Assembly (NCBI RefSeq): GCF_000149955.1
Contig: NC_031000.1
Span: 243,476-307,475, forward strand
DNA length: 64,000 nucleotides
Direction: 5' to 3'
Source: Fusarium oxysporum f. sp. lycopersici 4287
Lineage: Eukaryota > Ascomycota > Sordariomycetes > Hypocreales > Nectriaceae
Positions 44,513-56,384 of the stretch are shown in pieces. The position numbers and the translations under genes were made by a program. How positions within the stretch are numbered: position 1 is the stretch's first letter; the number at the start of each line of letters is the position of its first letter. The notes beneath the pieces are model-generated. The model was not told the origin of the DNA. It saw only the letters and a list, made by a program, of their open reading frames with translations, and did no database searches.

Positions 44513-47500
44513 TCAAGATAACTCACAAACAGGAAAAGGTCCCCACTTGCTCCCATTCTCAGCCAAGTACACCTTGAATGCATCATTTACTCTTTTGCTC
44601 TTCATCTCTCCGGCCTGACCTGGCGCTCGTCTAAGGTTACCCAGCCGAGCACACACGCGCAGCATGCTGGCACCGGCAACGGTCACAATCGGGCGACCGA
44701 GACATGCATGAGGGCCCCAGCCGTGGTGGATGTACAGATCATCTGGCCGGTCTAGCTTGATCTCGTATGGATCGGGAAACTTGGTAGCGTCCAGACCAGC
44801 GGTCACAAAATCAGTGAATATGGTGTCACCCTTCTTCACCGATACAACGCGAGGGCCGTCTCTCAAGTCAGCTTTGTCTGCAACGACGGTTCGGAGAAGC
44901 CCGAAGGCTGGAGTGGAGAGGCGGAAGCTGTCATCTGTAAGCAATGCTCTTACTGTATGGGGCAAGTGGAAATGAGACACATACCCTTCCAGGGCGTACT
45001 TCTTCAATTTCTCAAAGGCTTCCGGCTCGTCCGACATCGCAAGCTTCTGGATCGCAGGCCAATGAGAGTAGTACTTGTCAGACAAGTACAAGTCAATCAT
45101 CTGAGCCCACTGGGATTCCAATTAGATCCACAAATATTCGCCATGGAAATCAGTTACTCACACCCTGTGCCTGGGTAGCACATGCTGCAGCAGCAGTGGG
45201 AATAATTGTCCACACAGCCTCATCGACGCCTTTTCCAGACTCGAGCAGTCTATCGATTAGTTCCACGCCATAGCTTCTTAGAACTCCGTCACTGGAGGCT
45301 ATTCGAAGCATATGACGCAGGGAAGGGAAGCGTTGCGCTTTGATCCCCGCAACCGTGGTTTGCATCTTCTCGCCAAGACTTTTCGTCTCTGCTGCAGCTA
45401 CAACGCGATTCTTGTATGACGCCGCAGTGTCCAAGTCGAGGAAGACGTAACCGAAGAGATTAGCGAGTACATCGCTCAGCGCCCTAGCTGTGTAGCTATC
45501 GGATCCTGCCCCATATTCCTGGAGAGGAATGCCAAAGAATTGCGAGGTAAAATGGGCGTGAGCAAGGTTTCCAATGCTTTAGACGTTATTAGCTCAACAA
45601 CCGGGACGATTTCGACTCTCGCGCTTACTCTCTTACTATGTCCACCTGGTAAGATTCACCGACCTTGCGGCTATGCTGGCGAAACAGCTCGGCGGTGATG
45701 GACTCGTAAAAGTGTCTCACTTCCTCGAGGCCGCTCTCTGGACTGTAGAGGCACTGTTTGACAAAGCCTCTTTGTTCGGTATTCGTTGGGGTGTCTCCGC
45801 TGAGCATGTAGTCATGGTGGGTCAGTTGGAACGTGTGATTGCCCCCTGCTGAATTGTGAGCCTCAGCAGACAGGTTAGAATTACGTAGGGATATCTCACA
45901 TGGCACATGAAAATGCTCCTGGTCACTGAGCACATCCACCACCCCCTGCCACGAAGTTATCGGAGTGGGTGGCCCAATGAATGAAGGCTTGTTGAAGTCA
46001 AAGTCCTGGGAGGTGCCGAGCTTCTTGAATACTTCAAAGTTTGCTTCAGGTGTAGTGAAAGGATATAGAGCGTAGACGCTATTTGCGCGGTACCACCCAG
46101 GGAAAGCCCGCATCAAGAGCTTGTACATCATTCCGCCACCAGCAACGTCAAAATCAGAACTAACCTCCGTATAACTGCTTCCATGTCAGAGTATTGTAGA
46201 CAATAATTTTGAATCAGGCGCCTTACCCGAAGCTGGTTAGGTTTGATGGGCTGTAGTCAACGGTGTAAAACCTATCACCGCGGACGAGTGCGACAGCATC
46301 GGACATGATTGCAAAAGAGGTAGTGAATCCAGGACATAATCCAGAGCCCGGCTCCATGGGCTTCTTTGTCTCTTCAGCTAGAAGCCCTGGATAGAGTTCG
46401 ACATTGTCTGGATGCCCATACATCGCCTCCACTATTATCTGGAGTTAGCGCCATCCCATCAACCGCAAATCATAATCTTACGCGCTTCGGCGATAGACGG
46501 ATCCGAATTCATGTCCGCTAGGCAGAATCAGCATGGGTTACATCTCATATACGCATGGCTGCAGACTAACCAAAAGTCGTGTATGGCTTCAGCTTGAAGA
46601 ATAGCCTAAATTCATTCAACGTTGCCAAACCCCATTGCCGTCCTTGCTGTATCCCGTAGACCTCTAAGGCCTTGAAGACATGGGGAATATTTCTAGCTCC
46701 AAATGCTCCTAATGAAGAGATATTTGTAAGCTTAACTACTCGGCACGAACCAAGCCCATTGCATGAATACTTGCCGGCAACATTCTCAGTTCCTGTCTGG
46801 AGAAGCCGAACCAGCTCGGCATCTGGAAATCTTCCATCTTCTAGCCGGGTAAGGCCACCAAAGGTCCACTTCTCCGGATCTCCCGGCAGACTCCAGCTCC
46901 ATTTGCGGAGCCCTTGCAGGAATTCGTCGGTGGACATGGTGTCTTAAGGACGTATGCCGTTAGTGTTATGGCCAAGATTCTTGCGGAGCTGCAAATGTCT
47001 TACCAGGGTTGGCATTGGGACCGAATACTTCCTTGAAAAACCCATTCGCCCAGGCTTCGTCTTGCCTACTCACGGCGCTGTGCCACCTGTATATCATGTT
47101 AAATTCGACGCTTACCTGATTCCCGATTCCCCGAGGAGTTCCCTGCGAATCGAAGATTTCACTAAAATCGTCTCGAGGATCGAGTTTCCAGTCAGAAGCG
47201 ATGGGATTTCGGTTGAGATTCAGAATAGTGCGGAGATAGTCTGACACGATGATATTCACATAGAGACCACATGTGACACTGCAGAGCAGCGAAATTAGCT
47301 GAATGTATCCCTTGATTGAGGGCAAGGAACCTACAGTCTTCCTGTCTGGAACAGATCGTTGTCGCGCTTCAGCTGCGCTTTATCGTAATCTGGATGGCCG
47401 TGCGTCACGCCTTCAGCGAAGCTAAAACGCCTGTCCTCATTGATGGTCGCCAATTCTCTGACTACGTAGTTATGGAAACGATTGAAGGCGATCATCAGAG

Positions 47501-48459
47501 CACAAACGCCAGGAGGTTGTGTTAGAAGTCTGTCCTCGGAAAAGACATCATTCTTCAGTCGCCCATCCTTGAAAGTCCTAACCTTGGCTTGCTCTTCCAT
47601 GTTTTTACCGTAGAGAGGTGACAGGTCAAGGTATGATGAGTTCCTCAACTTGTTCATGTCTTTCTCATCGGTATGGAAGAGATATATAAGCATGTCAGTT
47701 TATCGCTTACACCCCACGAGGATTTCATATTTTTGCATACCATGAATTAAAACAGTTGCAAGATAGAAGAGACAGCTTGATACTTTGCTGGGATTCTCCT
47801 TTGCAGAGCCGTTTCGGGCCAAGAGACCTACGGCATGTAAGCCTGCGTCCGGGATTTAATATTACCTAAGGAAAAATGCTGACTGTCAAAGATAAGAGAT
47901 GGATCAGGAAGGATAGAAGTCCGTTTGTGTTTCGGCACCACGCTTCGAGCGTAGTGACTTCCCGCCGCGCCGAGGTGAGGGTATAAAATGTTCTATGGAA
48001 TTAGTGATGGAAGCTCCATATGTGTCAGAAGAACTTTGGATTAAGCCTTACGTTATTGGACCCGTCAGCGGCACGGTACCTGAACTCGTCACCTAGGTAG
48101 GAAAGGGGCGGATGCCGTAGGTTATCCCACAACCTCTTAATGAACGCCGCGTTGAGGTCATCCCTAGCCCTGGAACCGTTGGGTAGCGATGCAGCGAGTT
48201 GCATGATGTTTTCAACCTATGCCAACAGTCACTACTGTTTCGCTCAAGAACGCAACAAGCTAAGAGGACGTACCAGGTACTTGCGATCATCTACTATGCC
48301 ACCGGCTAAGGCTGCCTCGGTCGCGCCATGAAGAATACGCAAGTCCGGCCCGATGCGGCCAGCCTGACTGAGGATGTCGCGACGAACTTCATTGAGAAGA
48401 TCAGCCAAGTTCGTCTGTACATCTCGTGCGTTGCCCGCCTCGCTTTTGTTTGCGGCCAT
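44513..48459 (-). CDS. Ppo-type fatty-acid dioxygenase/P450 fusion, 13 exons
   Basis: From ATG 48459, thirteen exons (48274-48459, 48052-48216, 47884-47992, 47741-47827, 47335-47683, 47004-47278, 46571-46942, 46482-46517, 46227-46431, 45629-46174, 45162-45576, 44985-45109, 44513-44927) join in frame to 1094 residues, the usual Ppo size. Introns are 50-61 bp. The N-terminal haem-peroxidase (dioxygenase) domain has the family core EFNMIYRWHS (catalytic Tyr, proximal His). The C-terminal P450 domain has HHGWGPHACLGRP with the haem-ligand Cys. Ppo enzymes oxidise linoleic/oleic acid to hydroperoxides and diols, oxylipin signals controlling sporulation. Presence of the Cys argues for a working diol-synthase half. 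Oddity: intron 4 (47684-47740) ends in AT instead of AG, so splicing may fail. Intron 3 uses donor GTCAGC. Confidence 0.92.
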
Positions 48460-50331
48460 ATCCTCGATGTTAGATGCTTTTGAGGTTGCTATTCAGACGG
48501 CAGAATATCGTAGTTGAAGCCTAAGTTGGGGCTTTGTGTCCCAGATGCGAAGGCTCAGGGAGATATAAAAACATAATTCAGAAGGTACAGATTCACATGA
48601 TTTTCACATGCAAGCCCTTGAGTCCTTCTACCTGTGTCATAGTGCTGTCTAGGACCTGAGTGATTGAAGGCTGTCCCCGAGGCTTGCCACCTCGAGAGAG
48701 CCGGAAACAGTCCCGGTTAAGCACCATCGTTGGGACTTGAACTGGCGTCCGTGCGCAGCTTTTAGGAAACTCGGATTACACATTACCCTTGCATGGCTGA
48801 GCTGACAGTCCAAGCGTAGCAGCGGAGATATCAGTTGAGATCCAACCATCATAATAAAATCACGCCAGCTTACCAGACCTATTTCTATCTTACTCGCCAA
48901 ATCTAATCTTACAGCAGAAGGAAATACCGTCAGAATTAGTCAATCCAACGGATTTTATGTCATCTATACGGTTTTGACCTAGCATGAACCTTACGGTTCT
49001 TGCCAAACTCACCAAAGTCAAATGTTAGATAAGGTTCGCCTACACAGACATGTGATTCAAATTTTCCAAAGAGTCAATGCAAGAGAATTCGGCACATGCC
49101 GAAGAGTAAGGATGTCGTATTCTTCGAGCTCCTACTGGCGAATGATGATCATCAGTGGCGGCTTGTGCATCACGACGACCGTGTTTAATGACTGCATCAA
49201 ATAGAAATGGCTTGCATTGGTGTTTCTCTAGATTGACCCCTAGGGCTTTCCATTTCATGTCAAGCAAGATTTTTACCTGGCATGTGTAGGAAACCGTTCA
49301 TCGTCATCGTGTGTCAACACCTTAACAACGATTTTCGGCAAACTCCATAAATGCCTGAGGCTGTATATCAGCTCCTTAAGTACTATTATCAGCAAATGTC
49401 AGTTATGCAGGCTTTAATACGTGAGGCTGCGCAACAGAACCTTAATCCCATATCGCTCTGAGTGCACAAGCCTCTATATCATCATCCTTTGCTAACAGGC
49501 TGGCTAGTGTAACGGACAATGCCGTGACATCGAAGCACTTACATCAAATGCTCCGGTGCCACGAGGTGAGGCCGTCGCGTTGCTGAAAGCCCGAATGGCG
49601 GCGTCGAGCGCAGTCTGGAGGCTCTATAGCTTCGATGCGGAACTTCGTTTCCCTATGAGAGCAAGTGCTCGGCTAAGACAGTATCCTCATCGATACCTCT
49701 GATTATGTGGCAGGAAGTGGGGATTCATCGTAGCGGATACTATGAATTTAAAGAACAAACATAAAAGAAAGAGGCGCTTAGCAGATCAACTCTGTGTGCT
49801 GGGTCAATCTGATCAAAGGCGAGCATCACTTCTCGGTCGCTGTCGACGCATTTCCCGCACATCCCAGGCTGCTGATGAGCTTATATCCTTCTAAGAAGAA
49901 AAACATATCAAGAACTGACATAATGAAATTTAGGCGCTCGGCAGATACACATAAATTGTCTTATCTGTTGGCATGGGAGGCATTGAGTGCGCAAGGTAAC
50001 TTAGAGCTTAAAGTAATAGTACTAAATGACAATTAATAAAAGCAAAAAGAACATGACTGCAGCCAGTATAAAGCTCCCCCTAGAATGCTTGCCATCTAAT
50101 TTTTTCTTCAGATCGATAAAGACTTTATCCCTAAGAGAGCAATTTCCTGGGCAATCCTGCCTACCCTATGCCTCAATCTATCCAGCTCTGATAATGTTGT
50201 CGCACCTTCCTTTGTCATCACACTTTCTTGGCATACGAGTGTTAAGAAAGTGGCCCTGTCTACACCTAAATCCTTAACAAGTGCACAACAAACATTCCAA
50301 TCTGCGCTTCGCGCAGTCGCAAACTGCGGCG
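48460..50331. other. 1.9 kb between Ppo gene and LINE ORF1
   Basis: Contains the Ppo promoter side and, to the right, an unknown length of LINE 5-prime untranslated sequence. No gene recognised. The LINE start could not be located because no target duplication was found. Confidence 0.45.
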
Positions 50332-51969
50332 ATGGCGTCGTCTACGACGATCCCGCCCGCTGCCTTGGATCCCTTCGATCTGGGGATCCACACTCCCATC
50401 AACCTGAACCGGGGAGCCCGTGCAGCCCTCTTACAGAACAGTCCGGTAGTCGTCAACGGCACTATTGGTGTTTCACCTGCTCCCGGCCGGATGGCTCAGA
50501 CACCATCCTCACCACTCAACGCCGCCGCCACCACCACCACAGCTACGGAAGGAGCTGGGCGTGCCAGTCCCGTATCCACGTTTGAACAACAACCAATCTC
50601 TATCGTTGAATCAGCCAACGATCTCGCGCGAGAACACGCGGAAGAGTACAACACCAAGCTGATGGTGTTCCGGGCCTTCTGTACCAAGTTTGAAGAAGCG
50701 GCCCAGCAATTCGTCACCGGACCGCAACGACGCTTCGCTCAGCAATTTGCCAATAATTTCCTCGGTTTTTGGAAACGAGAGCTCTCCTGCTCCGGACCTG
50801 TGACCCCCAAGCCTACATACAGCAGCGTGGCCGCTGCCGCGCCTCCCACTGACCATGACCGTCTGACCTACAGACAACAACAACATAAAGGCCGACAAAC
50901 AGATCCACCTCATCGCCAAGGGCAACAGACCATCGCCCCACCCCGACAAGACCTCCGCGTCTTTATCCGTCTAGAAGCCGGAGCTCCGGCCAGGGCCCAC
51001 AGTAGCTATGCCATCCGGACTCTGATCCGGGAGAAGCTCGGCGCTGTCTCAGACAAGATCCGGCAGGTGTTCCAGGTCCGGTCCGGATGGGCCGTCCTGG
51101 CTGCCGACTTGGCAACACGCGACTTTCTGGTAGAAAAGCAGGCTGAGTGGGCCGCTGAACTGGGAGCTACAGCAGTAGAAACGAACAAGGAATGGTTCAC
51201 CTATGTGGTCTCAGACGTTCCTACAAGACTGTCTGACTTTTACGGAAATGAGGTGGATAGTGACAGCGTTGTCAGCGACGAGATAGAAATCCAGACTGGG
51301 CTCAAGCCCATTGACGTACGTACCGGAAGACAATTCTCGGATAACCCCTTGACCAAGGCCCTACTTGTGTCCTTTCTGAAGCCCACAAAAAGATTCTGGT
51401 CTCTTTTCGGCAGTAGCGCAGCGAGACTTGTTGACAAAACCGACCGACCTAGACAATGTGAGAAGTGCTGGGGCCACCATTTTGCCCGCAACTGTCACAG
51501 ACAGCCAGTTTGCCGATGCTGTGGTGAGACCGGCCACCTCGTAGACGATTGTATCGCACCAGAACAGTGCGTCAACTGCTTGGGCCCCCACCAAGCCAAC
51601 TTCCGTAGGTGCCCAGCTCGGCCAAAGACAGTGCACGGCGTGCTCCGCCGACTGACTAAAGAGCAACGAAAACATGTCAGGGCCGTTGGTGCGGAGACAT
51701 ACCGACAACGACACCAAGAACCACAGTCGGGATCGCATCAGGAAGCCCAGCAGGGCATGGCTGAGCGACAAAACGAGGATGTCACATCACAAGAACGACC
51801 GAACGCTCGTGCTCCAAGCCCAGCTGTATCAGGAGCACCTTCGTGTATCATGGTAGCCACGACCCCTCATGCTGGCTATGAAGCAGAGGAAGAACCCGAA
51901 CAGCCCAGACCAGGCTCACCGCGAAAGCGCCGAATAGTTCTCATTAATCGCTCGCATGGCCAGGAATAG
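50332..51969 (+). CDS. LINE ORF1 gag-like protein, 545 aa
   Basis: ATG 50332 (the frame is open further upstream but without an ATG). The C-terminal half carries three CCHC-type knuckles in a row around residues 375-430: CEKCWGHHFARNC, CRCCGETGHLVDDC and CVNCLGPHQANFRRC, the nucleic-acid-binding signature of LINE gag proteins. A Pro/Gln-rich middle and an Ala-rich N-terminus precede it. The end overlaps the ORF2 start by 14 bp in a different frame (ATG 51956, TAG 51967-51969), suggesting coupled translation. Confidence 0.92.
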   Translation: MASSTTIPPAALDPFDLGIHTPINLNRGARAALLQNSPVVVNGTIGVSPAPGRMAQTPSSPLNAAATTTTATEGAGRASPVSTFEQQPISIVESANDLAREHAEEYNTKLMVFRAFCTKFEEAAQQFVTGPQRRFAQQFANNFLGFWKRELSCSGPVTPKPTYSSVAAAAPPTDHDRLTYRQQQHKGRQTDPPHRQGQQTIAPPRQDLRVFIRLEAGAPARAHSSYAIRTLIREKLGAVSDKIRQVFQVRSGWAVLAADLATRDFLVEKQAEWAAELGATAVETNKEWFTYVVSDVPTRLSDFYGNEVDSDSVVSDEIEIQTGLKPIDVRTGRQFSDNPLTKALLVSFLKPTKRFWSLFGSSAARLVDKTDRPRQCEKCWGHHFARNCHRQPVCRCCGETGHLVDDCIAPEQCVNCLGPHQANFRRCPARPKTVHGVLRRLTKEQRKHVRAVGAETYRQRHQEPQSGSHQEAQQGMAERQNEDVTSQERPNARAPSPAVSGAPSCIMVATTPHAGYEAEEEPEQPRPGSPRKRRIVLINRSHGQE

Positions 51970-54900
51970 ATATTCTCAAACACGAAAGAACGGCAGGAAG
52001 CCGCTCAGGATCTTCCAGGCCAACGTCGGCAAGATCCCTCCGGCCCACGACTGCGCTCTGGCGCTGGCCGACTCGGAACAATATGACGTTGTGCTCTTGC
52101 AAGAGCCGTGGACGGCTCACACAGAGACCCGCACTTTAACGAAGACTCATCCTGCATACGACACATTTACGCCGGTCGACATGTGGAACAGCAACGACAC
52201 TCGGCCTAGAGTGATGACATATGTCCGACGAGACCCAAGACTTCCTGCTGACCAGATTCGGCCTTTTCAGACTCGTGATATCCTTTTGCTCACAATCAAC
52301 GAGCTGACGATCGTCAACTTCTATCGTCAGAACGACGAGAGGGACGCCCTAGACACGCTATTTCAATGGTCTGTCCCGGAACGTTGCCTCGTAGCTGGCG
52401 ATTTCAATGCCAGACATCGTAGCTGGCAAACAGGCCAAACTACGAACCGGGGCCAAGAGATAGCAGGATGGGTGTCTGAGAATGACCTCAGCCTTCTCAA
52501 CACTTTAGACATCCCAACAAACCCGTACGGCAACACAATCGATCTTGCCTTTACTAACCTACCACTTGCTGAAGCTATCGTCGAGGACCATCTCGCCACC
52601 AGCTCTGACCACTTCACGCTCAGCCTGACTTTCCCAGACGTCAGATCGACTCCGGTGCAGCCAGGCAAGATTCGAGTGACGACGGAAGACGAGCTTAAAC
52701 GATTCGTCGAGATCGTAGAGCTTGGCGCTACAGGAATCCCCCTGACAGACTCGACCCCCGAGGAGCTGGACGAGCTTGCCTCTTCACTTGTGAGTCTACT
52801 AACATCAGCAGCAAAAGCGTCTGGGAGGCCTGCGCGGAAAGGCGGACGCCCGGCTCCCTGGTGGACAGAGGAGTGCGCCGACGCCGCGGCTGCTTTTCGA
52901 GCCATCAGAAGAAGCTACCCACTCGGCTTCAACCAGGACGTTCAGATCGCCAAAAGAGGCTTTCATCGTGTGGTCCGTCGGGCCAAGAGGCGCTATTGGC
53001 GTAACCTCATCGATGGCTTCTCCAGCAGTAGCGATGTTTTCAAAGCTGTCCGGTGGCTAAAGTCCCCAGGAGCCTTCCAGCCGCCACCTCTACAGGTCGA
53101 TAACGTCGTGTACGAAAGCCAGATGGATAAAGCCAACGCACTCCGACAGGCCACGCTTGAACGAAGAACTGCGGAGGACGACATCGCAAACGCATGGACG
53201 CCAGTATTCCCACCTAGATCGATCCCATTCTCTCCCGAAATCTCTCTGGAGGAGGCGCAATATGCGACTTGTCACACAGGCAATACATCCCCAGGGTCAG
53301 ACAACATCACAGTCAAACTTCTTGAAGCAGTATGGCATGCCATCGGTACACACGTCCGTCGTCTCTTCGAAAGATGCCTTACCATAGGCCATCATCCAAA
53401 ACCATTCAAGGAGGCGGAGGTGGTCATGATCGCGAAACCGGGACGGAGAGACCTTACCGAACCACGAGCATGGCGACCCATCTCACTGCTCTCCTGTCTT
53501 GGTAAGGGACTAGAATGACTGATCGCGCGCCGCCTAGCCTGGGCAGCCGTTCACTACAGCGTCCTTCATCCGCAGCAAGCTGGGGCGCTCCCCAAGAGGT
53601 CGGCAACAGACTTGGTAACTGCTCTGGTCCATGATATTGAAGAAGCGTTTGCACGCAAGAAGGTGGCGACTCTAGTCACAATGGACATCCAAGGTGCTTT
53701 CGACACCGTCATGCGCAACAGGCTCGTCCTGCGTCTTCGTGAGCAAGGCTGGCCTAATCATCTGGCTCGCTGGGCCGGCTCCTTCATGGGCGGCCGGTCG
53801 GCGCGTGTCAGGTACCAAGACACAGTCACGCCCTCTTCTCCCCTTCAGTGCGGCCTCCCTCAGGGGTCGCCGGTATCGCCAATCCTCTTTCTGCTCTACA
53901 CTGAGCCAATCTATCGATTAGGGAACCCTCAGGGTCGCTTCGGCTATGCAGACGACACGGCCATCCTGTCCATAGGCGACACAGTAGACGAGACTTCTGC
54001 CATGGCATCTAGTTCCATCGCCGAGATGGTGCGATGGGGCGCAGAGAATGGCGTGTCCTTCGACACGAAGAAGACCGAAGTTATGCACTTCTCCCGCAGC
54101 AAACTCAGGACTGCGCCGGCAGTACGCCACGGCGATGTCGAGAAACACCCTGAACCAGCTCTACGCTGGCTTGGTATTTGGTTGGATAGCAGACTATCTT
54201 TTCGACTTCATGTCGAAAAGTGGGCGGCCAAAGCAAAGGCAGTGGCTTATCATTTGCGGGGGCTCACCAACACGGTACACGGCCCTCTACCGAGCGCCGT
54301 GCGAGGCGCCGTCAGAGCATGTGCCGAGCCAGTGCTGCTCCACGGCTCAGAGGCGTGGTACCCGGGCAAGACGAGGCCGCGGTGGACCCATCCTACGAAA
54401 GATCTACCATCGAGTAACCAGCATCTCGTGCAAATAATGACAAAGGCCATGAAACAGGCTATGAAGGCCATTCTTCCCGTCTGGAAGACGACACCCATCA
54501 CCGTCCTCCACAGAGAAAGCGGGATACCACCAGTCGATCAAGTGCTCGACGCGAGGCGACTTAGGTTCTCCGCACGACTCAAATCGCTGGATGAGGCTCA
54601 TCCTCTGGCGATCCGAACGCGCCCGCCCCGACAACCTACTTACCACGACCTCATCAAACGAAAATATCAAATACAGGCAGATAGCAGCTTCAGGATACGC
54701 CTTCGACGTACAGACGAACTCCTTGCACCCTGTACGCGGCCGAAGCTCGCCCAGCGACGCTTCCATCAAGAACAGATGCCTCCGCTGCAGACAGCGTCTA
54801 AAGAGAAATCGGCCGCCGCCTTTTCCCGCTGGGTCGAGAAGCTCGACCCGCTCACCTTGGTGGTGTACTCGGATGGCTCTCTGTCCTCAGAAGGGGCTGC

Positions 54901-55699
54901 CAGCTACGGCTTCACCATTCATCAGAACAATACCCCCATTTTTGACGGATCGGGTCGCCTTGGACCCGCCGAGGTTTTCGATGCTGAAGCTACCGGGGCG
55001 TTAGAGGGCCTGAAGGCTGCTCTAAACCTGCGAGCATTAGCAACACAGAACATTTACATATGCCTAGATAACCTCGCGGCCGCCGCGTGCTTACGAGGCA
55101 CACCCTCTGACTCCTCTCAAGACGTCTTTCTCGACTTCCAGGCCTTGGGAGCGTCACATGGCACCATCCAGGTCCGTTGGGTACCAGGACACTCCGACAT
55201 CCTTGGCAACGAACAGGCCGACAAGCTGGCAAAAGCAGCATCATCACTCCCCGAACCCGAAGGCGCTCAGCCCACGCTGGCTTATCTGCGAAGGATCGCA
55301 AAACAAAAACCGAGAGAAGCATTCGAGGCGTGGTGGTCTGCCTCCGCTCCTGAGCAGTACAAGAGACTCAATCTCAAGGCGACCACAGGCTGTCCGCCGG
55401 AGCTCTCGCTCCCGCGCGCAGCCTTGCACCATCTGCTAGCAGCGAGGTCCCTCCACGGGGACTTCGCCGCATACCACGAAAGACTCGACCATGTCGACGC
55501 ACGCCTGGTCTGCTCATGTGGCCGACGCAAAGCACCGGATCACATCTTCTACTGCAGAAAGGTACCGCCTCGTCATCGGATGAGGCTGGCCCCCTCACCA
55601 AATGCAGCAGTCGATCTAGCACGAGGAAAAGACTTCACCAAATTCATCGACCTGTCCAAGGCCAGCGCGTTCTTTGGAAAGATCTGCCCTCGTTACTAG
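51956..55699 (+). pseudogene. LINE ORF2: AP-endonuclease, reverse transcriptase, RNase H; one in-frame TGA
   Basis: 1248 codons in one frame from ATG 51956 with a single TGA at 53516-53518 (codon 521). Endonuclease: RIFQANVGKI, VVLLQEPW, LVAGDFNARHRSW and TSSDHFTLSL. Reverse transcriptase: AWRPISLLSCLGKGLE, LVTMDIQGAFDTV, CGLPQGSPVSPILF and active-site GYADDTA. RNase H: LVVYSDGSLS, EATGALEGL, IYICLDNLAA and VRWVPGHSDILGNEQADKLA. A Cys/His end CSCGRRKAPDHIFYC follows. The stop falls between RT motifs, where the usual reading is Arg (E-R-LIARRLAW), so CGA-to-TGA is likely. Without read-through no RT is made. Confidence 0.92.
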
Positions 55700-56192
55700 G
55701 CGAACACGACTCGAGAAGCACTCGCGTCTCTCTTTCTCTCTCTCCCTTTATTTTCAACACGTTTCTTTTGTCACCTTTCCTCTTTCTTATATGCTCGCGG
55801 CTAAATGGAAGGCGCTGACACGCCCTCCATCCGACTGCGATTACTCGGAGGCAGCCCCGCGACAACCGCGTCCAGAGGCTCACGATCGCCTAAAAACAGG
55901 CTTACCTTGCGGCTGTCATTCATCAGCCGCGCTTGATCATCCCGCTGAGGGTAGCAAGCTTGATAAGATGCGCCATTTGTGCTGTTGATATGCTGGATAG
56001 AGCGCAGTTTGTTGACGCGTTCGCAGAAATTGGACTCTGAGGGGAAGACTAATTTCGCGTAGCGGATGACTAATCCTCGTTAGGGCCAAATATCTCTGTA
56101 ATTAGCGTATAGATAGACTGTAATTCCTCTAGCTCAGCACGTCCTGTGCCCCAGTAGGGGACTTTTGGGGCCTACGGCCCCCCGGACGAAAA

Positions 56193-56217
56193 ATATACAT
56201 ACATACATACATACATA
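56193..56217. repeat. (CATA)n microsatellite, LINE tail
   Basis: Five to six CATA units directly after a GC-rich LINE 3-prime end (GGGGCCTACGGCCCCCC). Confidence 0.85.
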
Positions 56218-56384
56218 TTCTATCTCTTCTACTTATTCAAACTCCCCTAGTAAGAGAGCAGCTACTCGGTTTGCATTAACACATTGGCTACCGCCTAAAG
56301 AGGCACTTTTCCCCAGCCACGGCATATACTCGTGACACGTCTTAAATGTAGGTACTTCCGACTCCATTGCGAGGCCGATAGCTT

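Larger units (their letters stand above)
50332..56217 (+). mobile_element. Tad-like (I-clade) LINE retrotransposon
   Basis: Two overlapping ORFs (gag-like and endonuclease-RT-RNase H), a ~500 bp 3-prime region rich in pyrimidines, then a (CATA)n tail at about 56193-56217. The tetranucleotide tail fits LINEs of the I/Tad group that end in simple repeats. Left border is unknown; the given start is the ORF1 ATG. The only coding defect seen is one TGA in ORF2. Confidence 0.9.

Noticed and set aside
48700..48800. tRNA-like T-loop string GTTCAAGTC on the minus strand
   Set aside because: The five-base T stem does not pair and no acceptor or D arm is present.
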